Below, one piece after another: positions 25,337 to 34,722 of a DNA stretch of 41,021 bases (positions within the stretch are counted from its first letter, which is position 1; the number at the start of each line of letters is the position of its first letter). This DNA is from Bacteroidetes bacterium HGW-Bacteroidetes-6 (GTDB lineage: Bacteria > Bacteroidota > Bacteroidia > Bacteroidales > DTU049), in contig PHDB01000031.1 in assembly GCA_002842495.1 (NCBI GenBank), forward strand, positions 1 to 41,021. The letters run 5' to 3'. The notes under the pieces were generated by a model. The model worked only from the letters and a program-made list of their open reading frames with translations, did not search any database and was not told where the DNA came from. A program made the position numbers and the translations under genes.

Positions 25337-26119
25337 ATGGGAAAAGTAATTGCAATTGCAAACCAAAAGGGCGGCGTAGGCAAAACCACTACGGCTATTA
25401 ACCTGTGTGCGGGTCTTGCCATCCTTGAAAAGAAAACCCTGCTTATCGATGCCGATCCGCAGGCTAATGCCACATCGGGTTTGGGTTTCGATCCTAAAAA
25501 TATCCGCTCCAGCATTTATGAGTGTATTGTTGATAATGTTGCGCCTTCCGAAGCTATTCAGCATACCAAAACCCCAAATCTCGACATTTTACCAGCGCAT
25601 ATCGATTTGGTTGGTGCCGAGATTGAGATGATAAACATGGAAAACCGTGAGCGTATGATGCGTAAAGTGGTCAGGCAGATACGCGACGACTATGATTATG
25701 TTGTAATTGACTGTTCACCATCGTTGGGTCTTATTACTGTGAATGCGCTTACAGCCAGCGATTCGGTTCTGATTCCGGTTCAGTGCGAATATTTTGCACT
25801 CGAAGGTTTAGGCAAATTGCTTAATACAATCAAAATTGTGCAAACCCGACTCAATCAGGAACTCAGCATCGAAGGTATTTTGTTGACTATGTACGATCTT
25901 CGCTTGCGTCTTAGCAATCAGGTAGTCGATGAGGTGCGCCAGCATTTTAAAGAAATGGTTTTCGAAACTATTGTTCCACGTAACACACGTTTGGGTGAAG
26001 CGCCGTCGTTTGGCGAAAGCATTATAATGTTTGATGTCGAAAGTAAAGGTGCTGTGAGCTATCTCAATTTAGCCCGCGAAATTTTACAACGAAACAACGA
26101 TATATCCAAAAAGAAATAA
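25337..26119 (+). CDS. parA: chromosome-partitioning ATPase ParA/Soj
   Basis: ParA is the ATPase that moves ParB-bound origins apart and also influences replication initiation. The 260-residue protein shows the deviant Walker A KGGVGKTT (11-18) with the signature lysine K11, the A-prime motif DADPQANATSGLG and the Walker B strand YVVIDCSPSLG. There is no N-terminal DNA-binding extension, so it is of the chromosomal Soj type rather than the plasmid type Ia. ATG 25337 gives the standard MGKVIAIANQKGG start. It is the first gene of a tight unit with parB, a DUF5683 gene, dapB and lepB. The parA-parB linkage usually lies within some distance of the replication origin, but no origin is visible here. 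Confidence 0.95.
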   Translation: MGKVIAIANQKGGVGKTTTAINLCAGLAILEKKTLLIDADPQANATSGLGFDPKNIRSSIYECIVDNVAPSEAIQHTKTPNLDILPAHIDLVGAEIEMINMENRERMMRKVVRQIRDDYDYVVIDCSPSLGLITVNALTASDSVLIPVQCEYFALEGLGKLLNTIKIVQTRLNQELSIEGILLTMYDLRLRLSNQVVDEVRQHFKEMVFETIVPRNTRLGEAPSFGESIIMFDVESKGAVSYLNLAREILQRNNDISKKK

Positions 26120-26132
26120 GTAAAACAGCACG

Positions 26133-27005
26133 ATGAATACGAAAAAGAAAGCCCTGGGACGTGGTCTCAGTGCATTACTCGACGGCGCCGATGCCGAAAC
26201 TGGTCATGGTGTAAGCACTCCTGTGATTGCATTTCCACTCATAGATGTTGACGAAATAGAAGCTAATCCCTATCAGCCCCGCGATACTTTCGAAGAAGAA
26301 GCATTGAACGGTTTGGCCGAATCGATCAGGTATCAGGGACTTATTCAGCCAGTGACTGTAAGGAAACTTGAAGATGGTAAATATCAGCTTATTTCGGGCG
26401 AACGCCGTTTACGAGCATCGAAACTGGCTGGACTCAATCAGATTCCCGCTTTTATCCGTGAGGCCGATGATGTTGCTGTTTTGCAAATGGCTCTGGTTGA
26501 AAATATTCAGCGCGAAAATCTTAACGCGATGGAAATTGCTTTTACTTTTGAAAAGCTGATGGAAGAATGCAATTTTACACAAGAAGAAATGAGCGAAAAA
26601 GTAGGCAAGAAGCGAACAACTATTGCCAATTATCTTCGTCTATTGCGTTTGCCTATCGAAATTCAGGCGGGTATTCGCGACAATAAAATATCGATGGGGC
26701 ATGCCCGATCGCTTTTAAGCATCGAGAACAACGAAGCCAAGCAGAAGGAGTTGTATCAGAAAATACTTAGTGCCGATCTTTCGGTTCGTCAGGTTGAAGA
26801 AATTGTTCGAACAATCAACAATCCCCCCAACAAAAAAGCCAAGAAAACTATTGCGTTGGCTTCTGAATTCGATTCACTGAAAAAGAATCTTACACAAAAA
26901 ACCGGTCTTAAAATTTCACTGAAGGCAACAGCCCGTGGAGGTTCGCTTACACTTCATTTTAAAAACGAAGACGAACTTCATAAAATCGAAAAACTCTTTC
27001 AATAG
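26133..27005 (+). CDS. parB: chromosome-partitioning protein ParB/Spo0J
   Basis: ParB binds parS sites, spreads along DNA as a CTP-dependent clamp and stimulates ParA. The sequence starts with KKALGRGLSALL. The N-terminal CTPase domain has NPYQPR (45-50), GERRLRA (89-95) and ENIQRENLN (about 128-136). The helix-turn-helix domain follows with QEEMSEKVGKKRTTIANYLRLLRLP. The C-terminal dimerisation region ends with a KIEKLF-type motif. At 290 residues it is standard. It begins 13 bases after parA. I searched by eye for a parS palindrome around TTCACGTGAA in this window and did not find one, so parS sites lie elsewhere or diverge. Confidence 0.95.
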   Translation: MNTKKKALGRGLSALLDGADAETGHGVSTPVIAFPLIDVDEIEANPYQPRDTFEEEALNGLAESIRYQGLIQPVTVRKLEDGKYQLISGERRLRASKLAGLNQIPAFIREADDVAVLQMALVENIQRENLNAMEIAFTFEKLMEECNFTQEEMSEKVGKKRTTIANYLRLLRLPIEIQAGIRDNKISMGHARSLLSIENNEAKQKELYQKILSADLSVRQVEEIVRTINNPPNKKAKKTIALASEFDSLKKNLTQKTGLKISLKATARGGSLTLHFKNEDELHKIEKLFQ

Positions 27006-27009
27006 GATT

Positions 27010-27561
27010 ATGCGAAAAATAAGCCTGGCAATATTTCTTATCGTGGCGTTTGCCGGTATTGTCGGAGCACAGAATATCGAAGATACTGTCACCGTTGTTC
27101 ATTCTCCGCAAAAAGCTACTATCATGTCGGCTTGTTTGCCGGGTTTGGGGCAGGTTTATAATCGTAAATACTGGAAAGTCCCTGTTATTTATGCTGGTTT
27201 GGGAGGTGCTGGATATGCAATAGGGTTCAATAATAATCTTTATAAGGATTACCGTAGTGCATATATTGCCCGTACCGATGGCGATTCAACAACGGTGGAT
27301 CCTTTTGTAGGTCACTATACCGAAACCAACCTGCTCGATTTGCGCAATTACTACCGTCATAATCTTGAACTTTCAGTCATTATTCTGTCGGCTGTTTATA
27401 TTTTGAATATTGTGGATGCTGCTGTCGATGCCAATTTATACGATTTCGACATTAGCGACGATCTCAGTCTTTCGTTTCACCCTGCTTTGTGGAATGCCGG
27501 CTCAGCTTTTTGTCCATCCATAGGTGGCGGTTTTACCATTCGAATCAATTTACGACCATGA
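27010..27561 (+). CDS. DUF5683-domain membrane protein
   Basis: The 183-residue protein begins with a cleavable-looking signal sequence (about 1-20, ending GIVGAQ). It then has the DUF5683 core, with KATIMSACLPGLGQVYNRKYWKVP and a following hydrophobic stretch near 60-75. A second helix lies near 120-140 (LSVIILSAVYILNIVDAAVDANL). The family is common in Bacteroidota between parB and dapB or near lepB; its role is unknown. The start at 27010, 4 bases after parB, gives the signal peptide; a longer reading from inside parB would not. The stop overlaps the dapB start as ATGA, so translation is probably coupled. Confidence 0.8.
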   Translation: MRKISLAIFLIVAFAGIVGAQNIEDTVTVVHSPQKATIMSACLPGLGQVYNRKYWKVPVIYAGLGGAGYAIGFNNNLYKDYRSAYIARTDGDSTTVDPFVGHYTETNLLDLRNYYRHNLELSVIILSAVYILNIVDAAVDANLYDFDISDDLSLSFHPALWNAGSAFCPSIGGGFTIRINLRP

Positions 27562-28286
27562 AAATATTTCTGATTGGTTATGGGAAAATGGGAAAAATGG
27601 TCGAGAAACTGGCTGTAGAAGCTGGTCATAGCATTGTTGCTGCAGTCGATCAAGATCAGGAATGGCCTGCTTTTGACAGCGAAAACCATCCCGATGTTGC
27701 TATTGAATTTACGCGTCCCGATGTGGTAAAAGACAATTTGCTTCGCTGTATCGACCTGAAAATTCCCGTTGTTACCGGAACTACTGGCTGGGAATCTCAC
27801 AAGCAAATTGTCGGAGAAACTTGCTCCCAAAAGGGTGGGGCAGTGTTGTACGCTAGCAATTTCAGCATTGGCGTGAATGTTTGGTTGCGGATACTCGATT
27901 TTGCCTCAAAGCAATTTGCCGCATTTAATCAATATCGGGTTTCGGTTGAAGAAACTCATCATGCAGCAAAGCTTGATAAGCCAAGTGGAACAGCTGTTTC
28001 GGCGGTCAGTGTTTTGTTGAATAACTTGCCACAATATCACGGTTGGAGTCTTGATGCTGCAAATGGCGAAATTCCCGTTGAATCGCACCGTATAGGAACT
28101 GTTACCGGCGATCATGCAATTACATTTCAATCGGATGTCGATCGGATTGAAATAGTTCATAAAGCCTTGAACCGAGAAGGTTTTGCCTTAGGTGCCGTTG
28201 TGGCTGCTTCGTGGTTGAAAGACAAGAAGGGATTCTTTGATTTTGCTGAACTCTTCGGCGATATTTTTTCGCTAAACAATAAATAG
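27558..28286 (+). CDS. dapB: 4-hydroxy-tetrahydrodipicolinate reductase
   Basis: DapB reduces the heterocyclic intermediate of the diaminopimelate pathway with NAD(P)H, providing lysine and the peptidoglycan cross-linking amino acid. The dinucleotide-binding loop GYGKMGK lies at residues 8-14. VTGTTGW, SNFSIGVNV and the catalytic segment EETHHAAKLDKPSGTA are all present, as is the C-terminal HKALNREGFALGAV. The length of 242 residues is normal. The ATG overlaps the DUF5683 stop; an upstream in-frame reading has no support. It is followed after 33 bases by lepB, a neighbour order frequently met in Bacteroidota. Confidence 0.95.
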   Translation: MKIFLIGYGKMGKMVEKLAVEAGHSIVAAVDQDQEWPAFDSENHPDVAIEFTRPDVVKDNLLRCIDLKIPVVTGTTGWESHKQIVGETCSQKGGAVLYASNFSIGVNVWLRILDFASKQFAAFNQYRVSVEETHHAAKLDKPSGTAVSAVSVLLNNLPQYHGWSLDAANGEIPVESHRIGTVTGDHAITFQSDVDRIEIVHKALNREGFALGAVVAASWLKDKKGFFDFAELFGDIFSLNNK

Positions 28287-28319
28287 TTGTAATTTCGTTA
28301 TTTGTAAAAATCTTTGAAT

Positions 28320-29918
28320 ATGGACATTGTCATTCTTTTTACGTTGTTGCTCTTTTTTGTCGGAGTTGCTGGACTTATGTTTATTTTCCGCAAAGCCGGA
28401 CATTCGCCTTTTTTGGCATTAATTCCTGTTTACAACATTGTTGTATGGCTAAAAATGGTTAAAAAGCCGCTTTGGTGGTTGTTTTTTACCCTTATTCCAT
28501 TCATCAATGTTTTTATGACAATGCTTTTGATTGTAGAGACTTTGAAAGCGTTCAATAAAAATAGTATTGGAGCTCAGGTTTTGGCCATTATGTTTCCTTT
28601 TGTTTATTTGCCTTATCTGGCCTTTAATAAGAGTCTTGTGTATATTCACCCCGACCAGCAAGTTCGGGTTAAAAAATCGACAGTTCGTGAATGGACCGAG
28701 GCTATTGTTTTTGCAGTGGTTGCTGCAACTGTTATACGCACATTTTTTATCGAAGCCTATACTATTCCAACTTCCTCAATGGAAAAATCGTTACTGGTTG
28801 GCGACTTTCTTTTTGTAAGTAAAGTTTCGTATGGTTCGCGTGTACCAATGACCCCGTTGTCGTTTCCGTTTACTCACCATACCATGCCGGGGACTAAAAA
28901 TACAAAATCATATTTGAGTTGGCCTAGTTTGCCTTACTACAGATATCCGGCGCTCGAAAGTATCGAAAACAACGATGTTGTTGTTTTTAACTTCCCGGCC
29001 GGAGATACAGTTATGATTAAGGAACAGGCAATGACTTTCCACACTTTTGTGGTTCAGACGGCAGTGCAGTTTGCTTTACAGGATGGAAAAACCGTGGCCG
29101 ATTTCCCGGCATATATGTCGATGGCTCGAGGTCAGATTTTGCAAAAATTTGAAATCACCGTTCGTCCTGTCGATAAGCGTGAGAATTATATTAAACGCTG
29201 TGTAGCTATTCCGGGTGATGTACTCGAAGTTCGCGATCATCAGCTTTTTATCAATGGAGCGCAGGCTCAAAATCCCGAGTTGATGCAATATAACTATGTG
29301 TTCAGATTTAAACCCGGAAACATGGTTCCACGAAATGCTCTGCAGGATATGGGCATTAGTATGGAGGATTACAAAAACAGGCTTCGGGAGGTTCAGGAAC
29401 GAAATCTGGGTGCTAATTCTATGGTTTTACCCATGACATTCGAAATGCTGCGCGAGTTTAAGGCAAAATATGAGAGTTTGCTGGAATCGGAGCCCGAAAT
29501 ATTGAACGATACAGCCTGGGATCCCAAAATTTTCCCTAACAGTGCTGCATATCCATGGAACCGGGATCATTTTGGTCCGCTTACCATTCCTAAGGCCGGT
29601 GAAACAGTTCAGCTCGACACGGTAAATTATGTTCTTTACAGTCGTATTATTCAAACATACGAAGGTAATTCACTCGAAATAAGAAGTGGTAAAATTTACA
29701 TCAACGGTCAGGAAACAAAATCCTATACATTCAAAATGAATTACTATTTTATGATGGGCGACAATCGTCACAATTCGGCCGATAGCCGTTACTGGGGATT
29801 TGTTCCCGAAGATCATATTGTAGGTAAAGCTGTTTTTGTGTGGCTAAGTCTCGATAAGGACCGTACAATCGCATCGGGTAAAATCCGCTGGCGCAAAATG
29901 CTCCGTTTGGTGCATTAG
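28320..29918 (+). CDS. lepB: signal peptidase I with N-terminal DUF5684-like membrane domain
   Basis: The type I signal peptidase removes signal peptides from exported proteins at the outer face of the inner membrane. The serine-lysine dyad is S153 (in [10 protein letters not shown]) and K292 (in [12 protein letters not shown]). Box [25 protein letters not shown], stands near the end. Two features enlarge it to 532 residues. First, the N-terminal 105 residues form several membrane helices of the DUF5684 type ([26 protein letters not shown]). Second, long inserts lie between the Ser and Lys boxes and after the Lys box. Both are known from Bacteroidota LepB. ATG 28320 is preferred to a TTG two codons earlier. 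A strong terminator follows. Confidence 0.93.
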   Translation: MDIVILFTLLLFFVGVAGLMFIFRKAGHSPFLALIPVYNIVVWLKMVKKPLWWLFFTLIPFINVFMTMLLIVETLKAFNKNSIGAQVLAIMFPFVYLPYLAFNKSLVYIHPDQQVRVKKSTVREWTEAIVFAVVAATVIRTFFIEAYTIPTSSMEKSLLVGDFLFVSKVSYGSRVPMTPLSFPFTHHTMPGTKNTKSYLSWPSLPYYRYPALESIENNDVVVFNFPAGDTVMIKEQAMTFHTFVVQTAVQFALQDGKTVADFPAYMSMARGQILQKFEITVRPVDKRENYIKRCVAIPGDVLEVRDHQLFINGAQAQNPELMQYNYVFRFKPGNMVPRNALQDMGISMEDYKNRLREVQERNLGANSMVLPMTFEMLREFKAKYESLLESEPEILNDTAWDPKIFPNSAAYPWNRDHFGPLTIPKAGETVQLDTVNYVLYSRIIQTYEGNSLEIRSGKIYINGQETKSYTFKMNYYFMMGDNRHNSADSRYWGFVPEDHIVGKAVFVWLSLDKDRTIASGKIRWRKMLRLVH

Positions 29919-29980
29919 AATATAGTTGAATTTGAGCTATTCCCAAACTGAAAAACACTTTAAGTACTGTTTTATGATAA

Positions 29981-30017
29981 AAAAAATGGTTGACTCCTCT
30001 GTGGTCAACCATTTTTT
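29981..30017. terminator. strong bidirectional terminator after lepB
   Basis: TGGTTGAC and GTCAACCA form a perfect 8-bp stem around a 9-base loop, flanked by an A-run on the left and a T-run on the right that extend the stem. It ends the parA-parB-DUF5683-dapB-lepB transcript. Confidence 0.85.
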
Positions 30018-30285
30018 TTTCTATATGTATTATGCATATTTATTAAAGGGTTATGAAAGAGGGGGGACTTTCACGAAGCAAAGATATATTCCTTCTTGCT
30101 GTTGGCAATAGGTGTTTTTTCTCGTTTTCTCGTAGGTGTTTTTGCAAAGCTAAGCTTAATAGCTTGGTTGTTTCTGTTCGTAAATGTATAAAATAAATTG
30201 ATGTGGATATTATTTTTTGGAGGTATTGGATGCGATGCGTTGAAAACTCATCGTTGCCGATTGAGTTGCTTTCAATAATTCATCG
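30018..30285. other. intergenic region between the lepB terminator and pcrA
   Basis: No gene is supported in this stretch. It contains a purine-rich patch (GAGGGGGG near 30058) and two TAGGTGTTTTT motifs about 25 bases apart (near 30109 and 30132), of unknown meaning, before the pcrA promoter. Confidence 0.4.
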
Positions 30286-30293
30286 TATTTTTG
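30266..30293 (+). promoter_or_regulatory. candidate promoter of pcrA
   Basis: TATTTTTG at 30286-30293 fits the -7 box; TTG at 30266-30268 could be the -33 element with a 17-base spacer, slightly short. The message would have almost no leader before the ATG at 30303. Confidence 0.45.
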
Positions 30294-30302
30294 TTCAGTT
30301 TT

Positions 30303-32591
30303 ATGCAACCAACATTTCTCAGCAATCTTAATGAAGTTCAGCGACAAGCTGTTGTAAATACCGACGGTCCTGTAATGGTACTTGCGGGCGCAGGTAGTGG
30401 TAAAACACGTGTACTTACTTTCCGTGTGGCATACCTCATTTATAAAGGTGTCGATCCGCGCAATATTTTGGCGTTGACATTTACAAACAAGGCTGCCAGG
30501 GAAATGAAGGAACGAATTCTTCAACTTATAGGCGACAATAATGCTCATTCGGTCTGGATGGGAACATTTCACTCTGTTTTTGCACGTATTCTGAAAATGG
30601 AAAGTGAGAAGCTTGGTTATCCGCACGATTTCTCGATTTATGACACCGATGATTCCAAGAGTGTTATAAAAAGTGTGGTTCGCGATTTCAATTTCGATGA
30701 AAAAATATATAACACTGGTCATATTCTCAACCGGATTTCTTCGGCAAAAATGAACCTGATTGATCCGGCGGCATATAAGAATGACCCCGAAATTCAATCG
30801 CAGGATAAACTGTCGAAAAAACCACTTATCTGGCAAGTTTATCAGGAATACTGGAATCGTTGCAAACGCTCAGCGGCTATGGATTTTGACGACTTGCTGT
30901 ACAATATCAATTTGTTGCTGCACAATCATCCCGATGTGCTCGAAAAGTATCAGAATCGCTTTAAGTATGTACTTGTCGATGAGTATCAGGATACCAATTT
31001 TGCGCAGTATCTCATCATGAAAAAGTTGGCTGCAAAAAGTCAGAACATTTGTGTTGTTGGCGACGATGCTCAAAGTATTTATGCTTTCCGTGGTGCCAAT
31101 ATTGAAAATATTCTCAATTTTGGGAAAGACTACCCCGGATCGAAAGTATTCAAGCTCGAGCAGAATTATCGTTCGACCCAACGCATTGTTGCAGCAGCCA
31201 ATTCGGTGATTGTTAATAATCAATCGCAGTTGCACAAAACTGTTTGGACCGAAAACGATGGCGGAGAACCCATTTCGCTGCTCAAAGCCGCTAACGAGAC
31301 TGACGAAGCTTTGCTTGTTGCAAACGCTGTGTTTCATTCCAAAATGACTTATCATTTGAAAAACAGCGATTTTGCTATCCTGTATCGTACCAATGCTCAA
31401 TCGAGAGCGCTCGAAGATGCTCTTCGGAAAATGAATATAGCTTATCGTGTTTATGGTGGCATGTCCTTCTATAAGCGTAAGGAAGTGAAAGATTTGCTGG
31501 CCTATTTCCGATTGGTGGTTAATCCATCCGATAATGAAGCTTTTTTCAGAGTGGTGAATTACCCTGTCCGTGGAATAGGGAACACTACAATCAATAAATT
31601 GTCGGTTTTAGCTGCCGAACGTGAACAGCCTGTTTGGAAGATTGTTTCCGAGATTGATCGTATTCCAACGGGCTTTAATTCAGGAACGATCAAACGACTG
31701 GTTGAATTTAAAGATATTATTGTACATTATCAGGAGCAACTCAACTCGACCGATGCATACGAATTGGCCGGAAAAATTGCAACGGGCAGTGGTATTGTAA
31801 AAGCACTTTTCGAAGATCGCTCGCCCGAAGGGGTGACCCGCTACGAAAATATTGAATCGGTGTTGAACGGAATTCGTACATTTCAGGATGAATATGTCAA
31901 CGAAAACGAAGGTAGAGCGCCCTCATTGAGCGATTTTCTTCAGATGGTTTCGTTATTCACCAATATGGATGAATCCGAAGAGGAAGAGGTTGACCGCTTG
32001 TCGCTTATGACGGTTCACTCTGCAAAAGGACTTGAATTTCCGTATGTTTTTATTACAGGGCTCGAAGAAAACCTGTTTCCAAGCTCAATGTCGATGTCGT
32101 CGCGAGCAGAGATCGAAGAAGAGCGACGCTTGTTTTATGTTGCCATTACCCGGGCAATGTCGAAACTTACACTCAGTTATGCCGATACCCGATATCGTTG
32201 GGGCGATTTGAGTTTTTGTACACCTAGTCGCTTTCTCGAAGAAATTGACAGCTCATTGCTTGATATTCCGCGAAAATTCAGCCAATCACGTGGTTTTCAG
32301 CAAAAATTACCACTTAAAGACAAGAGTGGCGTTCAGCAAAAGAGCTATAATCGGTTACAGAAAAAAGAAGTGCAACAGCCAACTTTCAGTCATCCGTTTC
32401 GCGATGACGAGGTAGCCGATGTTGTCGATCTGGTTGCCGGGCAGAAAGTTGAACATGCCCGCTTTGGAGAGGGGCTCATTTGCTTTATTGAAGGAACCGG
32501 CCATAATAAAAAGGCTACCGTTGATTTCAAAGGAATTGGGAGGAAGCAGCTGGTGTTGAAATTTGCTCGTTTGAAAATCCTGAATTCCTGA
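30303..32591 (+). CDS. pcrA: UvrD/PcrA-family superfamily I DNA helicase
   Basis: A 3'-5' DNA helicase of the UvrD/PcrA group, acting in nucleotide-excision and mismatch repair and in clearing proteins from DNA. The sequence has the Q motif LNEVQRQAV, Walker A GAGSGKT (29-35) and motif II VDEYQDTN (225-232). Motif III GDDAQSIYAFRGA, motif IV EQNYRST, motif V VHSAKGLEFPYVF and motif VI EERRLFYVAITRA are also present. The C-terminal segment (about 700-762, VEHARFGEGLICFIEGTGHNKKATVDF) is the Tudor-like domain that binds RNA polymerase in PcrA, which favours PcrA over Rep. The length of 762 residues is typical. DUF4290 and murA follow on the same strand. Confidence 0.93.
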   Translation: MQPTFLSNLNEVQRQAVVNTDGPVMVLAGAGSGKTRVLTFRVAYLIYKGVDPRNILALTFTNKAAREMKERILQLIGDNNAHSVWMGTFHSVFARILKMESEKLGYPHDFSIYDTDDSKSVIKSVVRDFNFDEKIYNTGHILNRISSAKMNLIDPAAYKNDPEIQSQDKLSKKPLIWQVYQEYWNRCKRSAAMDFDDLLYNINLLLHNHPDVLEKYQNRFKYVLVDEYQDTNFAQYLIMKKLAAKSQNICVVGDDAQSIYAFRGANIENILNFGKDYPGSKVFKLEQNYRSTQRIVAAANSVIVNNQSQLHKTVWTENDGGEPISLLKAANETDEALLVANAVFHSKMTYHLKNSDFAILYRTNAQSRALEDALRKMNIAYRVYGGMSFYKRKEVKDLLAYFRLVVNPSDNEAFFRVVNYPVRGIGNTTINKLSVLAAEREQPVWKIVSEIDRIPTGFNSGTIKRLVEFKDIIVHYQEQLNSTDAYELAGKIATGSGIVKALFEDRSPEGVTRYENIESVLNGIRTFQDEYVNENEGRAPSLSDFLQMVSLFTNMDESEEEEVDRLSLMTVHSAKGLEFPYVFITGLEENLFPSSMSMSSRAEIEEERRLFYVAITRAMSKLTLSYADTRYRWGDLSFCTPSRFLEEIDSSLLDIPRKFSQSRGFQQKLPLKDKSGVQQKSYNRLQKKEVQQPTFSHPFRDDEVADVVDLVAGQKVEHARFGEGLICFIEGTGHNKKATVDFKGIGRKQLVLKFARLKILNS

Positions 32592-32663
32592 TCTGTTTAG
32601 CCAAAGCGGCAACATTGTCGGAATTATTTCGGATATTTGTTTGTTTAAATTTTTTCCCGTCAT

Positions 32664-33296
32664 ATGGAATACAATACTCAACGCGAACCACTTTTGCTTT
32701 CGGAATACGGACGCTCGGTGCAGAAAATGATCGATTTTATAAAAACATTTCCTGATAAAACATCTCGAACCAAAGCAGCCAATGCTATTGTGCAGGCTAT
32801 GATGACTGTTCAGTCAGGACCTCGTGATATGATTGATTATAAACGTAAGCTTTGGGATCATCTTCATGTAATCAGCAATTTTTCGCTCGATGTTGAATCT
32901 CCTTATCCAATGCCGAAGCCTGACGAAAAAATAACTCCGGAATGGCTCAGCTATTCTATTCCTCACGAAGTAAGATTTAGATTCTATGGTCGCTACACCG
33001 AAAAAATGGTTAAGAAGGCTGTAGAAATGGAAGACGGCCCTAAAAAAACAGAATTAGTCGGGCTTATTGCAAACACAATGAAGAAATTGTATCTTACCTG
33101 GAACAAAGACAGTGTAAAAGATGAACTGATAGTTGAGCAACTTTCGGTACTTTCGGATGGCAAGCTTACTCTCGAACCCGATTTTGTTTTTCAGGATACC
33201 ACCGAAATTATCCGTAGCAACAAAGTTGTGACCAAAACATGGTCGCAAAACAACAAGAAGAACCGCAAGAATAACAAATACAGGAAAAAGAATTAA
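32664..33296 (+). CDS. DUF4290-family protein
   Basis: The 210-residue soluble protein matches DUF4290, a Bacteroidota family of unknown function. It opens with MEYNTQREPLLLSEYGRSVQKMI and contains RDMIDYKRKLWDHLHVISNF and SIPHEVRFRFYGRYTEKM. A strongly basic, asparagine-rich tail (NNKKNRKNNKYRKKN) ends the chain and may bind nucleic acid. The start is the first ATG and gives the family N-terminus. It is 12 bases upstream of murA, a neighbour order I recall from other Bacteroidota, so it may act with cell-wall synthesis, but no activity is known. A 72-base gap separates it from pcrA. Confidence 0.88.
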   Translation: MEYNTQREPLLLSEYGRSVQKMIDFIKTFPDKTSRTKAANAIVQAMMTVQSGPRDMIDYKRKLWDHLHVISNFSLDVESPYPMPKPDEKITPEWLSYSIPHEVRFRFYGRYTEKMVKKAVEMEDGPKKTELVGLIANTMKKLYLTWNKDSVKDELIVEQLSVLSDGKLTLEPDFVFQDTTEIIRSNKVVTKTWSQNNKKNRKNNKYRKKN

Positions 33297-33308
33297 AAAA
33301 ATAATACA

Positions 33309-34619
33309 ATGAGTAGCTATTTCATTCAGGGGGGTAGAACACTGCATGGAGAGATTGTGCCGCAAGGAGCTAAAAATGAGGCATTACAGGTAATCAGTGC
33401 CGTATTACTCACCGAGAAGGATGTGGAAATAAGCAATGTGCCTGAGATTCGTGACGTAATTCGTCTTATCGAATTGTTGGACGAAATGGGCGTTGCTGTG
33501 AGTAAGTCAGGACAATCGACTTACGTTTTTAATGCGGCAAACATCAATATGGGCTATCTTCAAACCCCTGAATTTATTAGCAAAGCTGGTTCTTTGCGTG
33601 GTTCCGTAATGATTCTGGGCCCATTGCTTACCCGATTTGGAACTGCATCGATTCCTAAACCGGGTGGAGATAAAATCGGTCGTCGCAGAATGGATACTCA
33701 TTTGCTTGGTTTTAAAGCGCTGGGAGCTGAACTTGATTTCGATACGTACAAGAATTTTTATACTGTATCGGTCGCCGGTCGCCTGCGTGGTGCAAAAATG
33801 TTGCTCGAAGAAGCTTCGGTAACAGGAACTGCTAATATTATTATGGCTGCCGTGTTGGCCGATGGACAAACAACTATTTACAATGCGGCTTGCGAGCCTT
33901 ATATTCAGCAACTTTGCCGAATGCTTAATAACATGGGTGCTCGTATTGTAGGTATTGGGTCCAATTTGCTCGAAATTGAAGGAGTCAACAGTTTGCAGGG
34001 CACAACTCATCGCATGCTCCCCGATATGATTGAAGTAGGTAGTTTTATTGGTCTTGCCGCTATGACACAATCGGAACTACTCATCAAAGACGCTTCGGTA
34101 AAAGATTTGGGTATTATTCCAGAAACATTCCGGCGCCTTGGAATTACAATTATTCAACAAGGCGACGATTTATTTATTCCAGCTAAAGACGAATACGTTG
34201 TTGAATCGTATCTCGACGGTGGTATAATGACCATTGCTGATGCTCCATGGCCTGGTTTTACACCTGATTTATTGAGTATTGCACTGGTTGTGTCAACCCA
34301 AGCCAAAGGAAGTGTGCTTATTCATCAGAAAATGTTCGAAAGTCGCTTGTTTTTTGTAGACAAACTGATCGACATGGGGGCACAGATTATTCTTTGCGAT
34401 CCACACAGGGCGACAGTAATAGGTATCGATCGTAAATATCCGTTGCGTGGAATCGAAATGACATCACCCGATATTCGTGCCGGTGTATCGCTGCTTATTG
34501 CAGCCATGTCGGCAAAAGGTACCAGCGAAATTCATAATATCGAACAAATCGATCGTGGGTATCAGTTTTTCGATGAACGTCTCAGAGCACTGGGTGCCGA
34601 TATTGAGCGAAAAGGGTGA
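33309..34619 (+). CDS. murA: UDP-N-acetylglucosamine 1-carboxyvinyltransferase with Asp in the active-site loop
   Basis: MurA transfers enolpyruvate from phosphoenolpyruvate to UDP-GlcNAc, the first committed step of peptidoglycan synthesis, in the cytoplasm. The family marks are GAKNEALQ with K22, SLRGSVMILGPLL, the loop PGGDKIGRRRMDTH and the late PDIRAGVSLLIAA. In the loop, D121 stands where E. coli has Cys115, the residue alkylated by fosfomycin. Cys-to-Asp MurA enzymes are known to be active and to resist fosfomycin, so intrinsic resistance is expected here. The length of 436 residues is near standard. It follows DUF4290 by 12 bases. It converges on a minus-strand lipoprotein gene about 100 bases away. 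Confidence 0.95.
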   Translation: MSSYFIQGGRTLHGEIVPQGAKNEALQVISAVLLTEKDVEISNVPEIRDVIRLIELLDEMGVAVSKSGQSTYVFNAANINMGYLQTPEFISKAGSLRGSVMILGPLLTRFGTASIPKPGGDKIGRRRMDTHLLGFKALGAELDFDTYKNFYTVSVAGRLRGAKMLLEEASVTGTANIIMAAVLADGQTTIYNAACEPYIQQLCRMLNNMGARIVGIGSNLLEIEGVNSLQGTTHRMLPDMIEVGSFIGLAAMTQSELLIKDASVKDLGIIPETFRRLGITIIQQGDDLFIPAKDEYVVESYLDGGIMTIADAPWPGFTPDLLSIALVVSTQAKGSVLIHQKMFESRLFFVDKLIDMGAQIILCDPHRATVIGIDRKYPLRGIEMTSPDIRAGVSLLIAAMSAKGTSEIHNIEQIDRGYQFFDERLRALGADIERKG

Positions 34620-34722
34620 TGCTTTTTAAGCCAGAACCATGATATTGTAAACCAAAATACAAAATATCCTGTCAATCACTACAGGCTGGATTTCATAAGC
34701 TTGTTCCACTACAAAGCAAAAG

